The notes below the pieces were generated by a model. That model was not told the DNA's origin. It saw only the letters and a program-made list of their open reading frames with translations, and ran no database searches. A stretch of DNA of 64,000 nt from Anaerococcus porci (lineage in GTDB: Bacteria > Bacillota > Clostridia > Tissierellales > Peptoniphilaceae). Where the stretch lies: NCBI RefSeq assembly GCF_009696575.1, contig NZ_VULQ01000005.1, forward strand, positions 101,715-165,714. Direction: 5' to 3'. A program made the translations under genes and the position numbers. Every line of letters begins with the position of its first letter. The stretch's first letter is position 1. This document shows positions 52,840-62,000 of the stretch, piece by piece.

Positions 52840-53061
52840 TTAATAAACCAACTTTGCATCATATTCTATGGACTTTATAATCTTAGATGACTCTTCTAAA
52901 ATATAGCCTATATCGACACCATCATCTAAATCAAGTTTCATCTTTTGGCTTATAAATGAAATATTTACATCCTTTACACCATCGAGTTTTTTTATTTTAT
53001 CTTCCATCTTAGATGCACAAGAAGGACACCCTAAATTTTCTATTTTATATTTCTTTTTCAT
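52840..53061 (-). CDS. heavy-metal-associated (HMA) domain protein
   Basis: This 73-residue ferredoxin-like metal-binding domain has GCPSCA (Cys12 and Cys15), then DKIKKLDGVKDVNISF. It ends TAA directly followed, in frame, by the ATPase ATG (TAAATG). It thus represents the N-terminal HMA domain of a CadA-like pump expressed as its own peptide. It probably passes Zn2+ or Cd2+ to the pump or senses them. An AGGAGCAA ribosome site precedes it. Confidence 0.9.
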   Translation of the reverse strand: MKKKYKIENLGCPSCASKMEDKIKKLDGVKDVNISFISQKMKLDLDDGVDIGYILEESSKIIKSIEYDAKLVY

Positions 53062-53273
53062 AATTGCTCCTAACTAAAACCTAGCTCATATAATGAAACA
53101 AAAGGGACATATCATTAAAAAGCTAAATTTTTTAAAATTGAATTATATATATTTTAATAATTATGTGAAAATCATTGACTAAAATCGCTTAAATGCCTAC
53201 AAAATTCATCTACTATTACTGCATAAAATAAAAATATTTGATTATTTTTATCAAATGAATATATAATGCTATA

Positions 53274-53579
53274 TTATTTCTCCCATAAATGTTCAAGTCC
53301 CATTTTTATTATTGTCTTCACATGGTCATCTGCCAAAGAATATATCATTGACTGACCAGCTCTTTTTGAACTTATTAGGTTTGTTTCCTTTAAATATCTT
53401 AGTTGGTGGCTTATAGCAGATTGAGTCATTTCAAGTTCTGTTGAAATCGTATTTACATTTTTTCCTTCATCAAAGAGAGAATAGAGTATCCTTATCCTTG
53501 TTGAGTCAGAAAAAACTTTAAATAAATCCGCCAAATCAAACAAGTCATTGTCAGATATGTTTTTTAATAATTTTCCCAT
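53274..53579 (-). CDS. ArsR/SmtB-family zinc-responsive repressor
   Basis: This 101-residue winged-helix repressor has recognition helix MTQSAISHQLRYLKE. The last helix has Asp-x-His (DDH) followed after 11 residues by His and after 3 more by Glu, the alpha-5 ligand set D-H-H-E of SmtB, so zinc is the likely inducer. No N-terminal Cys pair of the cadmium-sensing CadC type is visible. ATG 53579 with AAGGA is preferred over the ATG at 53594. It lies 212 bp upstream of the HMA/ATPase genes on the same strand. Confidence 0.9.
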   Translation of the reverse strand: MGKLLKNISDNDLFDLADLFKVFSDSTRIRILYSLFDEGKNVNTISTELEMTQSAISHQLRYLKETNLISSKRAGQSMIYSLADDHVKTIIKMGLEHLWEK

Positions 53580-53589
53580 ATTACATCCT

Positions 53590-53599
53590 TTCATATGAA
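53590..53599. promoter_or_regulatory. candidate SmtB-type operator TTCATATGAA
   Basis: This perfect 10-bp palindrome touches the ribosome site of the repressor gene. SmtB/CzrA operators contain ATATGAA/TTCATAT half-sites, so autoregulation is plausible. A looser copy (ATCAAATGAATAT) lies near 53250, in front of the HMA gene. Confidence 0.5.
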
Positions 53600-53755
53600 T
53601 ATCTACCCATAAAAAATTATAGCAGAAAGTATGCTAATCGGCAAACTTATCCAGTTTATAATCCCTAGTGAAAAGATTGAAATTAAACTATTAAAGTGTA
53701 TACTAAATAGGACGATTAATGACTTATTATATTTATTTATATAAGGAAGTGTTAT

Positions 53756-55738
53756 ATGATAGAAAATAAATTTATCCTAAAATCAGACTATTCTCCAAAA
53801 GGAGATCAGCCTGAAGCTATAAAAAAACTTGTAAATGGATTAAAAAAAGGTAAAAAACACCAGATACTCCAAGGAGTTACAGGTTCAGGTAAGACCTTTA
53901 CTATGGCTAACATTATTCAAGAGGTTCAAAAACCAACCTTGGTCCTTGCCCATAATAAGACACTTGCCTACCAATTGTTTACAGAATTTAAGGAATTTTT
54001 CCCAGACAATGCAGTAGAATATTTTGTATCCTACTACGATTACTACCAACCGGAAGCCTATGTTGCAGCAACTGATACCTACATAGCTAAGGACTCATCT
54101 ATAAATGATGAGATTGACAAGCTTCGTCACTCGGCTACTATGAGCCTTTTTGAAAGGCGTGATGTAATAATAGTAGCAAGTGTATCTTGTATATATGGTT
54201 TGGGAGATCCTCAAGAATATAGAAAATTAGTCCTATCTCTTAGACCAAGTCAAGAGATAAGCCCAGAAGAAGTCATGAAAGAACTTATTGATAGGCAATT
54301 CGTAAGAAATGACTTTGACTTTTCTCGTGGAACATTTAGAAAAAGAGGAGATGTACTTGATATATTCCCAGCTGGAAATGATGAAAAAGCTATTAGAGTA
54401 GAATTTTTTGGTGATGAAATAGATAGGATTTCAGAATTTGATTCTCTAACAGGCAAAATCCAATCCCATATATCCCATGCCTACATCTATCCTGCAAGTC
54501 ACTATGCTACAACAAGTGAGAAAGCAGAAGCTGCCATTGTTACTATAAAAGAAGAATTAAAAGAAAGGCTAGCTGAGCTTGAAAATGAAAATAAACTTGT
54601 AGAAGCCCAAAGACTTGAACAAAGAACAAACTATGATATAGAGATGCTTGAAGAGATAGGATTTTGTTCGGGTATAGAAAACTACTCAAGACATATGTCC
54701 CAAAGACCAGCAGGTTCAAGACCTTATACCCTTATAGACTACTTCCCAGATGACTTTATCCTTTTTGTAGACGAATCTCACGTATCAATTCCTCAAGTTG
54801 GAGGAATGTATGAAGGAGATAGGTCAAGGAAGCAAAACTTAGTAGATTATGGATTTAGACTTCCATCAGCCCTTGACAATAGACCACTAAAATTTCCTGA
54901 GTTTGAAGAACTCATAAAACAAGCAATTTACGTATCAGCAACACCAGGAGATTATGAACTTAGAAAAACTGGTGGAGAAGTTGTAGAGCAAATTATAAGA
55001 CCAACAGGGCTTTTAGATCCTAAGATAGATGTAAGACCTGTTGAAAATCAAATAGATGATTTAATAGAAAATATATATAAAACTATAGAAAAAGAAGAAA
55101 GAGTCCTTGTTACTACTCTAACAAAAAGAATGGCAGAAGATTTGACAGACTATTTGTCAGAAAATGGAATCAAGGTAAAATACCTTCACTCAGATATAAA
55201 AACCATAGAACGTAGTGAAATAATAAGAGATTTGAGATTAGGAAAGTTTGATGTTTTAGTCGGAATAAACCTCCTTCGTGAAGGTCTTGACCTTCCAGAA
55301 GTTTCTCTTATAGCAATACTAGATGCAGACAAGGAAGGATTCTTAAGAAGCGAAACCTCTCTTATTCAAACTATAGGAAGAGCAGCAAGAAACTCAGAAG
55401 GTCATGTAATTATGTATGCAGACAAGATTACCAAATCTATGAAAAAGGCCATAGCCGAAACTGAAAGAAGAAGGTCCATCCAAAAAGACTTCAACAAAAA
55501 GCATGGTATAACTCCAACAACCATAAAGAAAAATATCTCGGAAATTATCCAAGTTACCAAGTCTGCTGAAGAAAAAGACCAAGAAATCAGAGATGAATTC
55601 TCATCAGATCAAATTGATACTATTCTAATCAATATGGAAGCAGAAATGTATAAAGCTGCGGAAGAATTAGACTTTGAAAGGGCAGCAAGGCTTCGTGATC
55701 AAATAACAAAGATGAAAAAACAGTTAGCAGAGGTGTAA
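53756..55738 (+). CDS. uvrB: excinuclease ABC subunit B
   Basis: This 660-residue DNA damage-verification helicase of nucleotide excision repair is complete. It has Walker A GVTGSGKT (about 40-47), the beta-hairpin [11 protein letters not shown] that wedges between strands, DESHV and the Q-rich motif [11 protein letters not shown]. The C-terminal UVR domain ([19 protein letters not shown]) binds UvrC. ATG 53756 follows AAGGAAG. It is in an operon with uvrA, only 1 nt apart. Confidence 0.97.
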   Translation: MIENKFILKSDYSPKGDQPEAIKKLVNGLKKGKKHQILQGVTGSGKTFTMANIIQEVQKPTLVLAHNKTLAYQLFTEFKEFFPDNAVEYFVSYYDYYQPEAYVAATDTYIAKDSSINDEIDKLRHSATMSLFERRDVIIVASVSCIYGLGDPQEYRKLVLSLRPSQEISPEEVMKELIDRQFVRNDFDFSRGTFRKRGDVLDIFPAGNDEKAIRVEFFGDEIDRISEFDSLTGKIQSHISHAYIYPASHYATTSEKAEAAIVTIKEELKERLAELENENKLVEAQRLEQRTNYDIEMLEEIGFCSGIENYSRHMSQRPAGSRPYTLIDYFPDDFILFVDESHVSIPQVGGMYEGDRSRKQNLVDYGFRLPSALDNRPLKFPEFEELIKQAIYVSATPGDYELRKTGGEVVEQIIRPTGLLDPKIDVRPVENQIDDLIENIYKTIEKEERVLVTTLTKRMAEDLTDYLSENGIKVKYLHSDIKTIERSEIIRDLRLGKFDVLVGINLLREGLDLPEVSLIAILDADKEGFLRSETSLIQTIGRAARNSEGHVIMYADKITKSMKKAIAETERRRSIQKDFNKKHGITPTTIKKNISEIIQVTKSAEEKDQEIRDEFSSDQIDTILINMEAEMYKAAEELDFERAARLRDQITKMKKQLAEV

Positions 55739-55739
55739 A

Positions 55740-58553
55740 ATGAGTGAAAATAAAATAGTAATAAGGGGAGCAAGAACAAATAACCTAAAAAATATAAATC
55801 TTACTCTTCCTCGTGATAAAATGATTGTATTTACTGGACTTTCCGGATCTGGAAAGTCCACTTTAGCCTTTGATACAATTTATGCTGAAGGTCAAAGAAG
55901 ATATGTGGAGAGCCTATCTTCATATGCTAGGCAATTTTTGGGAAACCTAGATAAGGCTGATGTTGATTCTATAGAAGGACTTTCCCCATCTATCTCAATA
56001 GATCAAAAAACAACAAACAGAAACCCAAGATCAACAGTGGCAACAGTTACAGAAATATACGACTATTATAGACTTTTATTTGCAAGGATAGGTGATCCTT
56101 ACTGCCCAGTTTGTGGTAAAAAAATAGAGGCCCAATCTATAGATCAAATGGTAGATAGGATTCTAAAATTAGATGATAAAACTCGTATTCAAATCCTTGC
56201 TCCAGTAGTAAGGGGAAAAAAGGGGCAACACAAAAAAAAGCTTGAAAATATTCAAAAAATGGGATATGTAAGGGTTATGATAGATGGACAGCCTTATGAG
56301 ATAGAAGATGATATAGAACTTTCTAAAACCAAAAAACATGACATATCTATAATAGTAGATAGGATAGTAATAAAAGAAGGCATAGAATCAAGACTTGCAG
56401 ATAGCTTAGAAACAGCACTCAAGCTTACAGAAGGTTTAGTTGAGATAAATGTAATAGGGGGAGATGACTTTATGCTTTCATCAAAACTTGCTTGTCCAGA
56501 TGGTCATGTTTCTTTACCAGAGATTACACCAAACATGTTCTCCTTTAATGCACCCCAAGGTATGTGCCCTGAGTGTAATGGATTAGGTTTTCACCTACAA
56601 ATCGACCCAGAGCTTGTAATACCAGACAAGAGCCTATCCATAAACCAAGGAGCCATAGACCCATATGCCACAAGTGCTAAGGGAACTTATTATAATGAAA
56701 TGATAAAAGCCATAGCTCAAAATCATAACTTTGACCTTGATGAACCAATTAAAAATGCTCCAAAGGAAATGATAGATGAAATACTTTATGGAACAAAAAA
56801 TGAAATTTCCTTTATGTTTGACAGTCATTTTTCGGGTAGAAAAAGATTCACAGGACATTTTGAAGGAGCGATAAAAAACCTATCCGATAGGTATGAAAGG
56901 ACAAACTCAGATACCCAAAAGAAAAGAATGAGAGATTTTATGAGTGAAGAAGAATGTAAGACTTGCCATGGGGCAAGACTTAAACCTGAAATTCTTTCTA
57001 TAAAGGTAGGAGAGATGTCTATATCAGATATAGCTAATATGTCTGTGGATAAAACAATAGAGTTTTTTGATAATCTAAAACTTGAACCAATGAAAGCAAA
57101 GATTGCAGAACTTATAATAAATGAGATAAAGGCAAGACTTAAATTTTTGCAAGATGTTGGCCTAGGTTACCTATCCTTATCAAGGTCTGCGGCAACCCTT
57201 TCAGGAGGGGAAAGTCAAAGAATAAGGCTTGCAACCCAAATAGGCTCAGGACTTGTAGGAGTATGCTATGTATTGGATGAGCCTTCCATAGGGCTTCACC
57301 AAAGAGATAATAATAAATTGATTAAAGCTTTAAGAGATTTAACAGATATAGGAAACACACTAATAATAGTAGAACATGATGAAGATACCATGAAGGCTGC
57401 GGACTATCTTGTAGATATAGGACCAGAAGCAGGTGTTCATGGTGGACAGATAGTTGCCAAGGGTAGTCTAGAAGACATAGAAAATGAAAAAAGATCTATA
57501 ACAGGAGCCTACCTATCAGGCAAAAAGAAGATTCCAGTACCAGAAAAAAGAAGAAATTGGGATAAATATATAGAAGTTAAAAATGCTAGAGAAAATAACC
57601 TTAAGGGCATAGATGTAAAATTTCCCTTATCAACATTTACAGCAGTAACAGGAGTATCAGGCTCTGGAAAATCATCCCTAGTAAATGAAATACTTTATAA
57701 ATCAATAACAAAAAAGTTAAATAAGACCAAAACCCACCCAGGAAAACACGATTCAATAGAAGGGGTTGATCAAATTGATAAAATCATATCTATAGACCAA
57801 TCCCCAATAGGAAGAACCCCAAGGTCAAACCCTGCAACCTACACCAAACTCTTCGACAATATAAGAGATGTTTTTGCTATGACCAATGAGGCCAAGATGA
57901 AAGGCTACGACAAGGGAAGATTCTCCTTCAACGTAAAGGGAGGAAGGTGCGAAGCTTGTAAGGGTGATGGAACAATAAAAGTAGACATGATGTTCTTGCC
58001 AGATGTATATGTACCATGTGAAGTATGTCATGGTAAAAGATACAATCGTGAAACCCTTGAAGTAAAATATAAGGGAAAAGACATATCAGAAGTCTTAGAT
58101 ATGACAGTAGAAGATGCTCTTAAATTTTTTGAAAACCATCCATCTATAATAAGAAAACTACAAACTCTTTATGATGTAGGACTAGGCTATATAAAATTAG
58201 GTCAACCATCCACAGAACTTTCAGGAGGAGAGGCTCAAAGAGTAAAACTTGCATCAGAGCTTGCAAAAAGATCAACCGGTCAAACCTTATATATCCTAGA
58301 TGAACCAACGACAGGACTTCATATGGCAGATGTCCATAAACTTATAGAAGTTTTAAATAGGTTGGTAGAGCAAAATAATACAGTACTAGTAATAGAACAC
58401 AACCTAGATGTAATAAAAGTAGCTGACTATATAATAGATTTAGGACCAGAAGGTGGCGATGGTGGAGGAAGCTTAGTAGCAAGTGGAACACCAGAAGAGA
58501 TAGCCAAGTGTAAAAAATCATATACAGGACAATTTCTTAAAAAAGTCTTATAG
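55740..58553 (+). CDS. uvrA: excinuclease ABC subunit A
   Basis: This 937-residue damage-recognition ATPase has two ABC cassettes. Walker A motifs are GLSGSGKST (about 32-40) and GVSGSGKSS (about 640), and signatures are [12 protein letters not shown] and [12 protein letters not shown]. Zinc modules appear as CPVCG, CPECNG and the C-terminal [17 protein letters not shown]. Length is standard. It follows uvrB by 1 nt (TAAAATG), giving an operon without uvrC in this window. A terminator lies just after the stop. Confidence 0.97.
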   Translation: MSENKIVIRGARTNNLKNINLTLPRDKMIVFTGLSGSGKSTLAFDTIYAEGQRRYVESLSSYARQFLGNLDKADVDSIEGLSPSISIDQKTTNRNPRSTVATVTEIYDYYRLLFARIGDPYCPVCGKKIEAQSIDQMVDRILKLDDKTRIQILAPVVRGKKGQHKKKLENIQKMGYVRVMIDGQPYEIEDDIELSKTKKHDISIIVDRIVIKEGIESRLADSLETALKLTEGLVEINVIGGDDFMLSSKLACPDGHVSLPEITPNMFSFNAPQGMCPECNGLGFHLQIDPELVIPDKSLSINQGAIDPYATSAKGTYYNEMIKAIAQNHNFDLDEPIKNAPKEMIDEILYGTKNEISFMFDSHFSGRKRFTGHFEGAIKNLSDRYERTNSDTQKKRMRDFMSEEECKTCHGARLKPEILSIKVGEMSISDIANMSVDKTIEFFDNLKLEPMKAKIAELIINEIKARLKFLQDVGLGYLSLSRSAATLSGGESQRIRLATQIGSGLVGVCYVLDEPSIGLHQRDNNKLIKALRDLTDIGNTLIIVEHDEDTMKAADYLVDIGPEAGVHGGQIVAKGSLEDIENEKRSITGAYLSGKKKIPVPEKRRNWDKYIEVKNARENNLKGIDVKFPLSTFTAVTGVSGSGKSSLVNEILYKSITKKLNKTKTHPGKHDSIEGVDQIDKIISIDQSPIGRTPRSNPATYTKLFDNIRDVFAMTNEAKMKGYDKGRFSFNVKGGRCEACKGDGTIKVDMMFLPDVYVPCEVCHGKRYNRETLEVKYKGKDISEVLDMTVEDALKFFENHPSIIRKLQTLYDVGLGYIKLGQPSTELSGGEAQRVKLASELAKRSTGQTLYILDEPTTGLHMADVHKLIEVLNRLVEQNNTVLVIEHNLDVIKVADYIIDLGPEGGDGGGSLVASGTPEEIAKCKKSYTGQFLKKVL

Positions 58554-58556
58554 AAC

Positions 58557-58578
58557 TAAACGCCTTATGGCGTTTTTT
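58557..58578 (+). terminator. terminator of the uvrBA operon
   Basis: AAACGCC, loop TTAT, GGCGTTT and T tract, starting 4 nt after the uvrA stop. Confidence 0.9.
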
Positions 58579-58820
58579 CTATATTCATATAATATTTCAA
58601 AAGCACAACCTTTATACAAATTATAAAGAGGAATATAAATAAAATCAAAATTTTCATATAAAATAAATAATTATTCATTGACTTAGAACATAATCTCTAA
58701 ATAAAATAATCTTATCAAGAAACATCTTGAAATATCAAAATAAATCTTTTGTCAATAAATATAAACAAAATAAGCATATTTTTTCAAAAACTTAAGACCT
58801 GCAATAATTATTAAAAATAT
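58579..58820. other. AT-rich intergenic segment before the adhesin promoter
   Basis: No gene, repeat or RNA could be recognised. Confidence 0.45.
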
Positions 58821-58850
58821 TTGGCTTAAACTTATATAATGTGGTATAAT
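58821..58850 (+). promoter_or_regulatory. promoter of the adhesin gene
   Basis: The extended -10 TGGTATAAT (TATAAT 58845-58850) is preceded by TTGGCT (58821-58826) with an 18-nt spacer. It would give a long leader of about 205 nt. Confidence 0.6.
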
Positions 58851-58958
58851 TTTTTAAAGAAATAAGGCGTTAGGATAGCTAAATTATCTTATAAATCATG
58901 ATAAGATTATTATTAACTATCACTGACAATACCCAATATTTCTTATAAAATATTTATA

Positions 58959-59032
58959 AATAATATCTACCAAAGTCAATTTGGATATAATTAACCTATT
59001 ATATCTAAAATTAGGTTAAAGTAGATATTATT
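58959..59032 (+). promoter_or_regulatory. nested hairpin in the adhesin mRNA leader
   Basis: AATAATATCTAC (58959-58970) is perfectly complementary to 59021-59032. Within it TTAACCTA (58991-58998) pairs with 59012-59019. It ends about 20 nt before the AGAAAGGAA ribosome site. Another imperfect stem occupies 58882-58911. The structure may stabilise the mRNA or control translation. Confidence 0.55.
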
Positions 59033-59063
59033 AAAGTTATCTTACAGATAAGAAAGGAAAAAT

Positions 59064-62000
59064 ATGAAAAATTTGAGAGGATTTGAGGAAGTTATTAAAA
59101 ATAATAAGTCTAAAAATCAAAACAAAAAACCTAAGTATGCAATGAGGAAACTAACGGTGGGCTTAGTATCTTGTATGATGGGTTACTTAATAGCTTTCAC
59201 TCCATCAGTTTCTAATGCTGCAGAAGTTGGAACAGAAAATGTAGCACCAAAACAAGCAGCACCAGAAGAAACTAATGCAGGGGTAGAAGGGGATCAAACG
59301 CCAAAAGAAGCGATTTCACCAGCTGGAGAAACTAGTGAAGCAACATCAGCTAATCCAACCACAGAGAAAGCTGTTGCTCCTAACAAAGACAGTCAACCAG
59401 CAGGAGAGCTTAATACAAGTAAGGAAAATGCCCCACAAGCTGAAACAGCAAGTGGAGAAGTAGTTAAAAAACAAGCTGATAGTTTTAATGCAAGCATTAA
59501 AGATATAATAGTTAAGGAAAATCAAGAAATAAACTACAAAGATGCTGTTGAAAACCTACCACAAGATGCCAAACTTGAAGTACTTACTCCAGCAAAAACA
59601 GACAATATTGGAGAAAGTATAGCTAAGGCTAAAATAGTATTTTCAGATGGTTCTGAAAAAGAAATTAAAATAAAAGTTACAGTTGAAGCTAACGATGAGT
59701 TATCTGCTAATAGCCAAGCTACAGAAGCAACAACTGAATCTGCTGGTTCAAATGTTGCAAAAAGAAGAGTGCCAAGAGCCGCTTCAATGATAGCAAATAA
59801 TACAGATGGAATAGCTACAAGAGAAGCTGCTGCTCCTGAAGATACTACTACAGATAAAAATGCCAAAAATGCTGTTCATGGATATGTAGGAGTTCAATCA
59901 TCAGGAGACATAAACCTAAATTTAGGATCCGCTACAGGTGGAGCATTTACTCCAGTTGAAGGCGTAAGAGTATATTTCCAATGGTTTGAAAATGGTGGCT
60001 ATGTTTCCCCAACCTATACAACAGTATCAGGTCCTGATGGAAGGATACACTTGGCTATTAAGCCATTCTTGGCTGCAGATGGAAAAATCATTAAATTTGA
60101 CGCTGATCCAACAGTATCAGGAGGAAATGAAAGATATAAGTTTTGGGTAGATGAAAAAACAATTCCTGAAAAATATCAACTCCAATATATTACAGGCGAA
60201 AATGTTGTAATACCAGATGCGGGACTTCCAATAACACAAGGTGGAGCTAGTTCAGATACTGTATCAAACACTCATAATAACTGGAAAGTTCTTCTTATGG
60301 AAAAACCAAAAGAAGATATGCATAAGGAAGCTACACCAACTGAAGTTAGAGCTGATGGTGGTTTTGTAGAAGGAACAGTAAGCTATGATTATAATTCAGG
60401 AATTGGTGGAGTTCAATGGAATACTGTAGCTGATAAGACTTCTCCAGCACAAGGTGTTACAGTAAAGGCATCATATCTTTCTGATTATGCTTTAAAGCAA
60501 ATCTATAGTGAAGATACTGTAGCTAGAATGAGTTTAAGGTCAGTTGATGATATACGTGGAAGTGGATGGACAAAAGCATTAGAAAACCAACTTCAAGATT
60601 GGATAAAAACCCAAATCGCAACTGATCCTGATAGATGGATTGCAGAAACAGTTTCTGCCCAAACAAATGCTGAAGGTAAGTATTTGATTCAATTCAAGGG
60701 AACTTGGGGTGATTATAAAAATGCAGATGCTGGTAAAAAAGAATATACCTATAAAGTAGGGGATCCTTCAAGTGGACAAATTTGGAATAGGTGGACTGAT
60801 GAGCAAATTGCAAGACTTGGACAAGTTGCAGATTCTGCAAGCGAAGGTGGTTTTACAACATCTGCTACAACAAACCAAAAGAAGCATGTAAATTATGATT
60901 GGCTATTTGTATCATTAGAAGGTGCAGATAACTTACGTGAGATGACTCCATATAATAATAACCAATATACACTTATGCATAATACCTATGGTATCCATAG
61001 TGGATGGTCAGGAGTAGGATTTAGCACTGGAGTTACAAATGCGACAAACTCTTCCTTAAGAGCAGACTTTGCCCTAGCACCAGCTGAAATTAAATTTAAT
61101 ATCGTAAACTATGATGCAGGAGCAAATACCGCAACACCAGGAGATATTGCAAAAACATCTACTCAAGGTCTACCATATTCTAATACACCAGATTCATTTA
61201 GAATAGTTTGGTATGATGAAAAGGGAGCTGAAGTTAAGTCAGAAGATATTTCAAAACCAAATTCTCTAGGAGCATTACCAGAAGCAACACTTGATACAAG
61301 TGGAGTTAAAGAGAACAAACTTTATACTGCAAAACTTTATAGGGTTGACTCAAGAGGTAACAACGCAGAGCTTTTAGCTGTAGATTCATTTGCAGTTATA
61401 GTGGATAAATATATTGGTTCAGTATATGATGATTTTACCCATGATACTAAGGGTACAAAAGGTGCAACATTTAGTGCTCAAGGATTACCTAATGGTTTAG
61501 AGATAGATAGCAATACTGGAATTATTAGTGGTAAACCAACTGAAGCTGGAAAATTTGATGTGACAGTTACAACAACTGTAAATGATCAATCAGGAGCTCT
61601 TTCAGCTAATAGAACATATAGTTATTTAATAACTGATTCACCAGTTCCAGAAGGAATGGTTGGAAAAGAATACAATCAAACTGTAAGTCCAAAAGCAATT
61701 GACGGTTATGTATTTAAAAATGTTAAAGTTGAATTGACAAGTGCAATAGCAGGTCTTACAGCTGAAAATAATACTATATCAGGAACACCAACAGTTGCTG
61801 TTGATGCAGATCAAGAAAAAACTAATGTTGATGTAACATATGATATATATAAATTAAATGATAATAATGAAGAAGTTCTATTTGCAGAAGGACATGTAGA
61901 TCATGTACCATTAGTAATAAAACAAGCTGATAAAGCAACTTCATATGAGCCTCACTATGAAGAAACACAAGCAAAAGTAGGAGAAGAAGTTACAACTAAT

